A DNA stretch of 64,000 bases from Apostichopus japonicus (taxonomy: Eukaryota > Echinodermata > Holothuroidea > Aspidochirotida > Stichopodidae), in the NCBI RefSeq assembly GCF_037975245.1, contig NC_092574.1:27076713-27140712 (forward strand), in the 5' to 3' direction. Position 1 is the first letter of the stretch. Each line of letters opens with the position of its first letter. The notes below the pieces were generated by a model. The model saw only the letters and a list, made by a program, of their open reading frames with translations. It was not told the DNA's origin and made no database searches. Shown piece by piece: positions 10,630 through 22,013 of the stretch. A program made the position numbers and the translations under genes.

Positions 10630-13203
10630 ATAAAGACTTCTAAATTTACATTCCAAGAGAATAAATGATTGATACTTAATTGATACCCCAGTATTAATAC
10701 TGTTGACTAAGTCGGTTACTATGTGATCGGGTGTCCCAGATTTCCGGGGACAATCCCCAATTTCATGGACCCTCCCCGGATTAGACGTTTCCCAGGAATT
10801 AAACCCAGATTTCATGTTCTGTCACTGATTATTCCCAAATTTATCAAAAGGCTCAGAATAATGTGACATTGAAACAGAAATGTCCATTTCTAGAGATTGT
10901 ATTACAAAAACATGGGCATTTGACCATCATTCTTGAAACATAGCACCACCAAACATAGAGTTCTGAAAATCCTACCCATCCCATAAACTGTGTAGTGTAG
11001 ATACTATCCCTAATAAGTTGATACCATAATAGGGGTCACTACTCACTATCATGCACCCGGAATTTAAGAAAAATATAGATCTATAAATGGAGCACAGTAC
11101 CTGTAATCCTACTTGGTGTCAATGGAATTCCATTCTGGCAGTGAACAGAACAGTAAGCAATTAGGATGTTGATAGTGTGCTGTGCCCAAGGCTCGCTCAT
11201 ACAAGATGGAGGGGGGGGGGGGGTGGAGGGGGTTGGCTAGAGATTGTTCATTCAAGGTGGGGGAGGGGGGGAGGTAGGGCACTACAACATCACATTCTTA
11301 ATCATGGATGAGTGTTCCATCACATCTTCATTCTGAGAGAGTTGTATGACTCCCCTGGCAGAGCACAGAACTAGTTTTCCTTAGGTCCCACTCTTACCAG
11401 TACTTCTCTTTCAAACTTTGTTTGCAATTTCTCTTGCTTACCATCTATTCAACAAATGGATGCAGAGATAAACATGAGCTGAATTGGATAAAGCCTTGCA
11501 GGATAAGCCCTCATTTGTTCACCAAGACTATCAAGCACAGATCTTGTAAACAGCACACAACATAATTTATTTTCTGGAAGGTAGATATGGAAGGTATTCC
11601 ACTAACATGTTTGACACAGTTTGTGTTGAAAGCAGAGAGTATAGGGAACAGCAAAATATCTTTTCACTTTATTTTCCATTACAATACACAATAAATGCAT
11701 TGATATATTCTGCAGCTATGAAAGCCAAAACTGGGAGAGATAATAAGTGACTCTGGCAGGTAATCTTGGTACGAACATCAACAGGAGCTCAACCACTGTT
11801 TTTGTTAAATGGGAGGGGGGAAGTAGATTGCCATAGGGAAGAGTCCCCCTATTTATTTCAAATGTAATTTACTAACTGGGATTTACCCAAGAAAACATTT
11901 CATAGGTTTCTGATTTAAACATCATCTTCATAATCTTCGAAAATTTGACACATTCATCCCTAACTATGTTTACTGATCTTTCTTACCAAGAGAATACATA
12001 TTTATACCAGAGCCGATGAACATATATTTTGTACAACGTATCCAGTGCTTCCAATAAATTTCAAACGCATATATTTTCGTCTTTGAGGAGTAAACTGAAG
12101 TCCTTTGGTTCCATCCTGCACACAGCTGCCTTCAACTAAGGTTGTACAAAGTCAATTCTCAGATTAATATCAGTGAATTGGAACTTGCTCTTTATTTCTC
12201 CAATAGCAATTTCTTTGTACCATCTCTTCCACAGCAAAAGTTCATAATTTCTTCCTGAAAGTTTATCTCCTCGGGGAAAATGTTGTATAAATCTCTCCTT
12301 TCAGTTTTGGTGCATCTACAAAATGAAAGTACAAGTGATAAATCTGTTGCTGGTGCTTTCCAATGGAGGAAGCAAAATGGGAAAAGCAAACTAGGAAAGG
12401 AGGGTGGGGAGGGAGGAGGGATGGGGCAGGGCAGAAGGTTTCATATCTTTAAATGGTTCAATAAACCTGCATTTGGCATTGACTCGGTCTATATTTTGAT
12501 ATTACACAGCAGACCATCGGCATGTATATTGTGTGTCTGAGAACATCATTCAGTTTCATAATTTAGTTCACCAATTTTGCCACAGAAACAAAGTAAAATT
12601 TGAACAGTGTTCTAGTTTTGATTGAAGGAGTGGTTGGCATCAAATTATATGTTACTGTTTGCAGACAACACATGGATGGCCAGAAAGACACAAAATGCAT
12701 CCCGACTCAAAATGATATTCACTGTTAGAAGAGATCTATGGTTTATGGTACCCACTGTTTCATATTAATGATTAAATGCAGCTCAATAGTTAGCAAACAA
12801 TTGGCCTACAAACTTTCATCCGAGAAGTACAGTACCCAGGTCTGGCAATAACTGGCAAGGCTAATTATCAACTACTGTAAATGCACACCTGTAAAACAGC
12901 TTAAAATTGTTCTTCAATTTTACCAAATGTTCTGCACTTTACTCAAAATTAAGCAACTGATCAAGCTAAGACAACACCCTCTCAGAATTTTCATCCAAAT
13001 GAAAGTTACAAGCACTTACTACTTTTACTATTAATCACAGGAGATATTTACTGTGCTTATTCAGAATGTCAGGAAAGTGATTGGCATCAGCTGAGATACA
13101 GTAGTATCTTCATCTTCAAAAGAAGGCAATCATAAAAACTGAATCAATTTGACTCTGATCAGACCAAGGACAATCCATAACTTTTTCAGAACCACAAAGT
13201 CCT
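10630..13203. other. Spacer and probable NDUFC2 3' UTR
   Basis: Contains G-rich tracts at 11207-11275 and 12396-12436, both with four or more G runs and so able in principle to form quadruplexes. A reverse-strand AATAAA (TTTATT at 12191-12196) is the nearest polyadenylation signal I see for the minus-strand gene, about 1 kb from its stop. No coding exon was recognised. Confidence 0.4.
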
Positions 13204-13370
13204 TTATATGTAAAATCCTAATGTATTACCAGCTGGGAATATGTCTGCATTTCTCTTCTTGTAGTCTTCAATAAGAAACACCTTTTCAGCCCATTTTCTG
13301 TCTGTAAACTGCCCCGTTTTATATCCAAGGAAGGATCCAATTAGTATCCCAATAATATGCCTATGAACAC
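13204..13370 (-). CDS. NDUFC2: NDUFC2 coding exon 2 with stop
   Basis: Preceded on the minus strand by TCTTTCCAG. It completes the Ser codon and encodes VHRHIIGILIGSFLGYKTG, the charged segment DRKWAEKVFLIEDYKKR and a short C-terminus ending in TAA. Confidence 0.9.
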
Positions 13371-14947
13371 CTGGAAAGAGATGAGAGAGAACACTCTACA
13401 GTAATTTAAAATCTTTCTCATAGAGATGTCAAGACTATCTGGATGCTTACAAGTTACAGTAGGACATCTCATCGACTGATGGCAGCAGACTTCTGCAGCA
13501 TCTTAACCCTGAATTATGCAATTCCATACAATATACACACATGAAATGATACCTAAAGATGAATCGTCACAGTTTGTTTCTCTCAAAAGAATGGCTTTTC
13601 ATGCTGAAACCAAAAGTACTTTACTTTTATAGTTACTGTTTACTTTTACACTCAATTTTAATTCTTGCATCCAGTCTTCCAATACACACAGTCTCACAAA
13701 TACATGTGTTTGCTAGGAAATGCTTAAAGTTGCATCCGTTTACTTATCCATGAAAACATGTGTTTTAATATTCCATCTTAAACCACACTGCTTAGATATT
13801 ACTGCTGATGACACATTGAATTGCTTGCAATTTGCCAACAACAGGGTCATGTCTTGGGGTAAACGACACTTATTGAAATTCCCATGTGTGTCTGAAAAAT
13901 TCTTCAGAACCTTTCTATTTTCTCCAATGACAGTTGCAATAGCAGACAAGAACAGAAGTTGGTTTGGGTAGGTGATTGTGGTAGGGTACACCATTGAGGT
14001 GGCAAATAGACCTGTAAAAGGAAGCATGTTCTGTTCTTTTTCGACTGTGCATGGGGCCAGAATAAGCTGGGAAAATATTTGGAACACTTGTTGAAGTTTC
14101 GTTTGGTACCTTCCAAAGAAAAGTTCATGGTGCATTTAAGCAAGAATGAGAAAAGACAAAGCAGTTAACAATAAAACATTTAAAGTCAATGAGAAGCTGT
14201 TGAATTGTCAAACCAAGACAAGAGTCAATTTGAACTTGAAGGACACATGCACGAGAAGGGAGAGAGCTTGATGGATTCAGGTAATTTGTTCAAACAGTAG
14301 TTTCCGCAGGATCTGTAAGTAGGCTTAATAATGAGATGCTATTTATGTTTCTTATGAGAGCATAATTCACAAGGTGCACTACATGCACAATACTGTGCAA
14401 GTCATTACTGTACGATGACCAGTGTAGGCAAATAACTAAGGCTTAAGCCCTCCAGTACTACTGCTACTAGATCCTCCTGCAAGCAGGAACTGGCGAAGAA
14501 GCTTCATTGGCTAATCAAAGCCGCAAGCTGACCGAGGTCAGTCTCTTAGATTCATACTTAACGTCCATGTACTAGCCTAGGCACCTGTAATATGTATTAG
14601 TACACGTAATAGTACTAATAGTAATAGTAATATATTATACTAATAGTACAATAGTCCATGTAATAGTACTACTACTAGCCTAGGCACCTGATTCCCTTGA
14701 ACTCCGTTAGGCTGGCCATTAAGTTTCAATGTAAGTTAGTGTTAGGCATTCAGTTAGCCTAGGCCTAATTCTGACTTTGACCTAGCCTAATGTTGATCAA
14801 GGATAGACGCTTACTAGCAATAGCAGGCCTCCGTTGCAACCCGTTATAAACAACAGCCGAAGTAATACCAAACAGGGCCCCGATGCAAGTCCATTTGTTT
14901 AGAACTGGAAGATCTCCAGCTAATCTGTCACTCGAATTAGCTTCCAT
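13204..14947 (-). CDS. NDUFC2: NADH dehydrogenase 1 subunit C2 (complex I accessory subunit)
   Basis: Two exons (14947-14815 and 13370-13204) join in phase 1 to give 99 residues. NDUFC2 is a small membrane subunit of mitochondrial respiratory complex I. It has no redox centre and helps assemble the membrane arm. The first hydrophobic helix reads CIGALFGITSAVVYNGL and is followed by RRPAIASVHRHI, matching the human RRPIATAGLHRQ junction. A second helix (GILIGSFLGYKTGQF) is followed by DRKWAEKVFLIEDYKKRN, like the human D-R-E-M-F region, and by DIFP, which matches its DFP. At 99 residues it is somewhat shorter than the human 119. The ATG has A at -3 and G at +4. The gene is convergent with CCDC169. 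Confidence 0.9.
13371..14814. other. NDUFC2 intron
   Basis: A 1.4-kb intron. It contains open frames on both strands (13559-14143), but none has exon-like boundaries or recognisable protein sequence. An AT-rich TAATAGTA repeat lies outside coding sequence at 14600-14660. Confidence 0.6.
14815..14947 (-). CDS. NDUFC2: NDUFC2 coding exon 1
   Basis: Encodes MEANSSDRLAGDLPVLNKW, the first membrane helix and RRPAIA, ending one base into a codon before GTAAGC. A tiny upstream frame, ATG-AAG-TGA (14961-14953), ends five bases before the chosen ATG. Confidence 0.9.
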
Positions 14948-15429
14948 TTTCTTCACTTCATAAGTCGACCGAATATGATGGCGCTCTTCTTTAATTCACC
15001 CACTGAATCGTAGGTCCTAGCATCTGTCAAGTATGCAAACTCTTATGGTCAGACATTTCCATTCGGTTTCATAATTCACAATATTCACAGATGTGGTATA
15101 ATATAAAAAGATATCGTGTTATATTTCCATTTTAATTTTAAGTTAGTCAAGGATAGGAAGATGTTTTGAAAAAATAAGTAAAATGTATATAACTTTGTAA
15201 AGTGCACAAACGATTAACGAGAATTTGCTGTCAAGTTCAAACAAAAGTGTAATGTTTTCCAACCAAGAAGATTAAACTTGACTATATTTACCACCAAATT
15301 CCACGTCTTCATATCCGCTTCTTCATACAGCATGAACGTCGAATATCTTGCTCCTTATCAATGTGAGCAGCATCACGTCGTGCAGAAAATATTACCTTTC
15401 CAAAGGATTTTACCTGACGTCACACGGTT

Positions 15430-15560
15430 ACAGTCTCGATGTTAGATGGACTGGGGTTCTTTTAAAGAAAAGTCACCAAGGAAAGAATCTGGGCACGAAA
15501 ACCAAACTACCGAACGACTGATCCGCTCTCAACCCCAGTCCCCTTGCATCGAAACTGTGA
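15430..15560. repeat. Inverted repeat downstream of the U2-like sequence
   Basis: ACAGTCTCGATG...GGACTGGGGTT at 15430-15458 is inverted at 15531-15560 (AACCCCAGTCC...CATCGAAACTGTG), with about 72 bases between. Transcribed from the U2-like 5' end, this would form a long hairpin as the 3' part of the RNA. Confidence 0.65.
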
Positions 15561-15602
15561 CTGTGTGATCATCGTCGGGTCTGTATCACCATTCCCCTCG
15601 AA

Positions 15603-15650
15603 AGGGAACAGATACTACACATGATCTTAGACAAAAGGCCGAGTGGCGAT
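15603..15650 (-). ncRNA. U2 snRNA-like 5' domain (pseudogene or derived RNA)
   Basis: Read on the minus strand from 15650, the sequence starts ATCGCCACTCGGCCTTTTG, then CTAAGATCATGTGTAGTATC, then TGTTC. About 41 of the first 45 bases agree with U2 snRNA, including the branch-point-recognising GTAGTA. Beyond this the sequence does not follow U2. Instead a hairpin with arms TTCCC and GGGGAA closes on TTTCGA. No U2 stem IIa or Sm site was found at the expected place. It could be a chimaeric pseudogene, a U2-headed SINE or a structured derived RNA. Confidence 0.6.
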
Positions 15651-15861
15651 GATGGACTCTGGGGTTGAAGAGGATCAATTTGTCTGGTTTGTGTACCCAG
15701 CCTCCATATTTGCTGAGTTCTCTTATTTAAAAAAGTGTAACGATTCTCAAAAGAGCACATGCAACAATACTTCAGTACTGATATGCGAGGATGGAAAAGT
15801 ATTCCAGAACAGAAAAAAAGATAACTTTCTTTTCAGTGTACTATATAATCTTCTGTAAATA

Positions 15862-17379
15862 CAGGCCCGTAGCCAGCTTTTACCTGGGGTGGGGGGGGGG
15901 GGACTACCTAAGCGGAGCGCCACCATTGGTTGGCGCGGAGCGTACAAGAAAATTTTCAGCTTTTCGAACCCCCCAGATGGCCGGAAACGGCACTTCTCGA
16001 GTGTTTCAAGCAAGAAGAAGTTCAGCCCCCATTTCGAAATTCTCCCCGCTTCTTGGAACACTTGACAAATATTGGGGGGCTGAACATACCTTCAGCCCCC
16101 ATTTTTTCATCGCTGCCACTGGAGTTCGGCATTTTCATGAAGTCAAAACTCGAGGGCGCCCGAGCAAGGAGTGGAACGACCGAGCAGGGAGAGGGTGTGG
16201 TTCTACCTCCCCCACTCCAGGGAGTTTGTGCAATTTTTACATCGAAATTGAGCGATCTGGTGAACACCTAAGCTGGAATTTTTGGAAATTTTCAATCAAA
16301 TGACAACATGAAAAAAGCTTAGCCACAAAAATCGTACAAGAGGGCCAACAACGGAGTAAAAGAGGTAGCCTGTCCATAGGCAGGGCAAATTCATCCTACA
16401 ATGAAATTGTTGAAGTGTAAAAGAAAAGTGAAAAAGAGAAATACATCAAAAATGTGTTTGTATTTTCCTGAAAAAGCATGCGCCGCGCCGAACTTTGCAG
16501 CGCTGCAAAGTTCGGTCGCGGCGCAGCGCGGCGCGGCGTCTGGTGTGCCGGGACGTCTCTATATTAGCACTGTATATCAGTGGTCGTGAATGTAGAATGT
16601 GGGACATTCTTGGAGTAGAGGGGCGTCCACACCAGACGCCGTGCCGTGAAATTGGAGTCGAGAAAGTTTTAACTTTTACGGCGCTGTGAATATTTTGCGG
16701 CGCTTTAAAAATCAATTAGCTGATCACAGAGACTCATGTATTGGCCCATATGGAATAAATATCTTAAATCTAGATGGAAGTGGTGTTAAAGAAGGGAAAT
16801 ATAGCAAAATGATTACTTGTTGGTGCAGATACACATACACAGTGAAATTTTAGCAACCATCGTGCTTGTTTTGTCTCTATTACTACTACTGTGAAGTTGA
16901 AATACAAGGAAACACAGAAATATTTAGACTGTCTCTTCAGTAGTAGCAAGTCCGAAAGAGAGTATGCAAACACATATTTGCATATTTCTATCTGCTATAG
17001 GGTCCAATATCTCGGTCTGCCATGTTTCGAAGCTTGAAATCACGGCGCGGCGCGGCGTTCAGTGTGGACACCCCTCACCGCGCCGCGCCGAACTTGGCAG
17101 CGCTGCAAAGTTCGGCGCAGTGCGGCGCCAGGTGTGGACGTCCCTTTACATCAATTTTTCGTGTTGCCTTCAGCTGAGCGTGTGTAGGTCAATATTGTAC
17201 TCAACGGTCCTGGTGGCACCCATTGTCGTTGAAAAGTGATTATACGAGCATATATTTAAATATGCATTTTCGTGTAAAAAATGACAGTTTGCCCTGGAAA
17301 ACGCCAAAACTCTATTGAAAAAAAAATTGGTCTGGGCGGGGTCGTACGAACCCCCCGAACCCCCCTGGCTACGGGCCTG
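15862..17379. mobile_element. TIR transposon with 7-bp target duplication, non-autonomous
   Basis: Left end CAGGCCCGTAGCCAG and right end CTGGCTACGGGCCTG are perfect inverted repeats. GTAAATA lies immediately outside both (15855-15861, 17380-17386). The 1,518-bp interior has no transposase. It shares the AAGCGGAGCGCCACCA and GATGGCCGGAAACGGCACTT cassettes with the hAT-like element at 3476, so the two are related. It also carries a nested GC-rich element at 16619-17145. Confidence 0.75.
16478..17145. mobile_element. Nested GC-rich palindromic TIR element
   Basis: AGGGGCGTCCACACC at 16619 and GGTGTGGACGTCCCT ending at 17145 are inverted. CpG-rich palindromes of the form CCGAACTTTGCAGCG/CGCTGCAAAGTTCGG occur at 16489-16515 and near 17088-17115. 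A further partial copy starts at about 16478. No target duplication was found. The high CpG content contrasts with the surrounding AT-rich sequence, suggesting recent arrival. Confidence 0.6.
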
Positions 17380-17386
17380 GTAAATA

Positions 17387-18815
17387 TTATTTTATTTAAC
17401 TTCAGTTTTGTGTTAAAATGTTCATGTTTCAACTCCTCGTAGCAGTGTCTTTCTGTCATTAAAAGAACAAAACATAGTCTTTTGAATCACAATCCCTGTC
17501 CTGAAGCAGCTCATAATAGAGCTCGAACAGGATACAACTGGCTAACAATTCCTGTAAATATCTTGTGACGGCTGGCATCTCATTCTTTGTGTAGAGAATG
17601 CTTTGGTGTGCAGGTAAATGCATCTTGTGCTATCACCTGTGTAGCTTATGCATGCTACTGTCTTGTATATTGTAAGGGTAGCATCATCATCATTCCAAAC
17701 CAGCCAGTCTGGATTACTGCACAAGAACTTGGCTGGATGTTATTCACGTACACTGCTGGCTGTTCCTAAGAAACACATGTAGCCTATACCTGCTTTTCAA
17801 GACAAAATCTGAATCTCTCTTCGGTAAGACATATGCACTTTTTCTTTCTTTCTCTTTTCATTTTCGTCGATGACATTAGACTGTCTTGAACAGGAGACAA
17901 TCGGACTAGCTTTAAAGGTATGGAGTTTGCTATATGTACCAGCTTCAACATAAAGTATATGGCACGCTATGTTGGAGATAAATCGTTGTCTTCATTGATT
18001 AAGTTAAGTATAGTTTTTAACAAGTATTTCAATTCAATTCTTTCTTGAAGAAAATTATTCTTAAATTAGTCGGCACTATACAACCGGCGCTAATGATTCT
18101 TATGTGTGTACCCGCCCTCGCCCCCGCCCCCTTTATATCTCTTGACGCTAAATGTTTACATGCACGTGCGGTGATGGTCACACATAAATCGTATATGCCT
18201 TTACCACGTATCACGTGGGATTTCTTTACTAACGTACGTGTTTGTGCTCAACTTACATAAAAGGGGTTTTCATTAAATGTAAATCTGACGCAGAATTTTT
18301 TCTTAATCTTCAAAGTCACAGACCCAAGACAAAACTACGGTTCTACATAAGTAGCTCTAAACGAAAGATTGTTCTAATAAATAAAAATAAACTAAAAAAT
18401 TCCCTCGACTCATGTGACACAGGGGCTGCATGTTTACGGGAGGTCCAGATGCGAATGAAGTAGTAAAGGAGGAAAGTTCAATATGCGCATTGAACATCTT
18501 GACTGTTAAAATATCATATCACGAGTAGGCATTAGGTCTCTATACGAGCCCCTCGAAGTATAAATATTTCATGTTTTTCCTTGCCGTAAGCCTATTCTGG
18601 AAGCCGTATTAATATGTTTTGAAAACCATCTTGAGGGCCGCAGGGTGCATGGGCCCTAAACTTTGCCAAAATGAGCTTTAAAGTATAACGAGCTAACGTA
18701 ATAATTAATGTTTGCTTTTATTCGTTACTTGGTAAGTAAGTAAATGTTAATGGAAAGATTGGCTTTACGCAACCCCTTTTTTTTGGGAGCCTTATCATAT
18801 TTCCTCTTCTTTTAC
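17387..18815. other. Region upstream of the large secreted-protein gene
   Basis: AT-rich, with short GC-rich patches near 18110-18130. An acceptor-like TTCTTTTACAG ends at 18818, 14 bases before the start codon, which implies at least one untranslated exon further upstream that I could not place. No other gene was recognised. Confidence 0.4.
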
Positions 18816-18832
18816 AGGCATACTAAAACGAA

Positions 18833-18947
18833 ATGAAACTTCAGTGCAGGCTCACATTGGTCATCCTTCTGGCCGCTTTTAGCATGGCAACTTGCGAACT
18901 ATTGCAAGATGCCATGTCTGGTAACCGTGACCACGCAATCTCCCAAG
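18833..18947 (+). CDS. Large gene coding exon 1: signal peptide
   Basis: ATG has G at -3. It encodes MKLQCRLTLVILLAAFSMAT then CELLQDAMSG: a short basic n-region, a leucine/alanine core and a small-residue cleavage region, so a classical signal peptide. The exon ends in phase 1 at CAAG|GTAATT. Confidence 0.8.
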
Positions 18948-21900
18948 GTAATTTTATTACTCTAAATCATCACTTTAAAGAGATAAAAAAAAAGGAACAG
19001 AAGAACTGTGGGAATGTGTGTTAAATGCAAGGTATAGCTGTGTTCTCTAAATTATGTCCCATTGCCCACTGCTTATGAGAAAGCATAGGTGTAGAAATAG
19101 GAGTGAAAAGTGTTTTTTTGTTTTTACTCCACGGCTACCTGCTAGATAATTCAGCTGGATCCATTGCATGCATACAAAAATGAGTGTCTGGTTCAACCAA
19201 ACTTGATTAACTCTTCGTTTCATTTATCTCATCATCTATCGGATTCTCTCCTCGTTTCTCTTCATTTTGAAAGAAAGTCTAGCTATTTACATAGACAGTC
19301 AACATAACCTTCATCTGGAAATTTCGTCATAACGTCACAATTTAAATAAAGAGTCGAAATATGACAAAATCGATAAAGCAAAGATAAAAGTACGAAATGT
19401 CGAGATAAATTATCTCCATATGTTGACATAAACGGGCGAAATTTCGGGGAAGGAGTAAAAAGACCGTGACTGAGGAATGTAAGGAAAAACTCGATCGTGC
19501 ATCATGTAGCCTACTGAATCAGTTTATTACCTTCATGCATGAAACATGATCTTAAATCATTAGATGAGCTGTTCAAGGCTTCACATATTGTAGATGCCCC
19601 TCAGAAGTTACCGCAATGTTAGCAACTATAGCTCGAAGTTAGATCATGTTAGAATCTTCATAGCCGGATGTACACGGGCTAGCTGACAGAACTAATGTGG
19701 CTTATTCGTATTTTCATGATATAATTAAGGATCTACGAAGACTTCATAAAGGGCCCCTAGTGATATAAATATTCCAGGGACCTGACCTGGCGCTAGACGC
19801 CAATGACTGTACTATATGTGTGTGTGCCGGGGAGGGGGGGGGGGGGTTGGGGGGCTTCAAACAGTCGACGGGTGCCAGACCCCAGGCAACCTCGGCTCAT
19901 ATGCTCTTGTATCAATGTCAAACATTTCTCATGTTACACAGATCTTTTGCTACGGTTCCAAGAAGCTGCTAAGGTTATTATGGAAGAGAAGCTCGAAATT
20001 ATGAAAGAAGTCTTGACGATTCCTGAAGATCACCATCATAACAGAAGGAAAAGAGGAACTATTGTAACCAGGATAAACAACGGTAAATATATCCATGAAT
20101 GAATCTAATATTTCATTTCTAAATATGTAAAACGCATCACCGGACGCTGCAATACGAGCATCAGTGATGAGAGATAACACGGGCCGATTATTTCGCGTGT
20201 TCTACGGGGTAAGTGGACCTTACATACCAGCACTGCCTTTCAGCAGGGTGAGAGGGGGGGGGAGGGCAAGATAATCAGGTTAAAGGGGGGAAGGACACAT
20301 GGTCTTCTAGTTTAATTCGTCAGGCCTAATATGTACTCTTACATGGCATGGCTTAGTACAGTGGCTCTCGTGATGTAGAGCCTATGCTTACCTGTCCAAC
20401 CACTGCAATTGTCCATTTATTGGACAATTGTTTTTATTTGTCTTCAAAGTGTTCATCGATTCACAAAGTTTCTACTCAAGTTTACAACTTATAAGCATCA
20501 GTTGCTTTCACTACTTTTAGAGGAAATAGATTCAGTTACCTGACGATGTGAAAAAATTCACTTGAACCATGAAGTTCATCCAAACTTCACATTTGGAGAC
20601 ATGTTTACAGACAAGTGTTTCAGACTTTCAGTCGATTGACCTCATATTACTCTTGACCTCCACGAAAACAATGGGGTTCTTGTACCCACTAGGTTGAATC
20701 TACACATCAAGTATGAAACTCATCAACACTTTTCTTTTGAAAATTTAAGGTTTACAAAATTTGAGACTTTGATATCTGTCAGTATTGCGAAGAAAATGAC
20801 ATTCGATCTTCACATAAAACAGTTGTATACTTTCACTAATTAAAGTAGAATTATATCAAGTTCATTTTTGGAATTACAATGCCATGAAAGTAGGTTCCTC
20901 CTTCTCACTATGGTGGATGTACATACCTTTCACGAATCCATGGAAGCTTTTAGTATAGAGCAATTGTGTTTACATGGTTTTCAAACTTCGATATATGATG
21001 ACTGCAGAAGGCCTACACTTACTTCCAAATCTCACTAAGGAGCTCTATATACATATGAAATCATTGAAGCTGTGTTATTTGAATTATCATATCTACAAGC
21101 AGGTGTCACCCCGGCACAAACACATCATCACCACCTAATACATTCATTTGGTCTTTTGCAAGCAATCAGAAATGTATTGTGAGAATGGAAAATTCTGGTT
21201 CATCCTTTGCTTTCTTAACAGTCGGAGCTTCCTTGATATATCATATTTAAAAGGTTCCACGTTAAATTAGCATAAAAACAAATAGACTAGTTGCAGTCAA
21301 TATAGGACATCATCTCTGAGAGTCTCATCTAACGTATATGAGTATCCTATTCAAAGTACCAGATCTGCAACAGTTTTTGAAACATTGCACTTCAGCACTT
21401 CTGAGGCCTTGCAAGTTGCATCTAAACATTCTTTGTTTTATAATCTCACGTTTTAGAAATTTACACTTCCCCAAAAATTTGGTAAATTAGAAGAAGAAAA
21501 AATGGTAACATCACTTTGAAAGGGAAAGATAGGACAGTATATTTTTTAAGCTCATATTTAGTTACCGTATTTATTATTTTAACACAGTACTCAGCTACCT
21601 TCAGAAAAACATACATTGTTCAACGACACGTAGGCGGGATAATGTCGCTGTGTCGGGCGAGACTGCAATTTGTCTCACAAAAAAGTATAAAATGTAACAA
21701 AGAATATGATAACCTGTACTTCTAGGCTAGTAGGCACTCCCCCCCACCATCCATGAAAAAGAAATGTTTCTTATATACACTCATGTCGGGGATGTCCAGG
21801 TATACAGTTGACTAGTTAGAAAAAAAAATTGATCGTGCAAAAAGCGTGGTAGCCCAGATGAGCTGCGCTTACGGTGGTGTTACACGGAAACATTCGGGCA

Positions 21901-21979
21901 TCATGATGCTAAATAAAGAAAATCATGGAATTGTCGGGCAAAAAGTTGAAAAAGATTCGGGCAAGCTGTATATTTATAT

Positions 21980-22013
<34 letters not shown>

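Noticed and set aside
13559-14143. Several 60-131 codon frames in the NDUFC2 intron
   Set aside because: NDUFC2 exons join in frame without them and their translations match nothing recognisable.
15603-15650. A complete functional U2 snRNA gene
   Set aside because: Only the 5' domain matches. Stem IIa, the Sm site and the 3' stem-loops are absent.
15791-16303. 170-codon and 113-codon frames
   Set aside because: They run through the terminus and cassette of a TIR transposon, and the same sequence recurs at 3500-3700.
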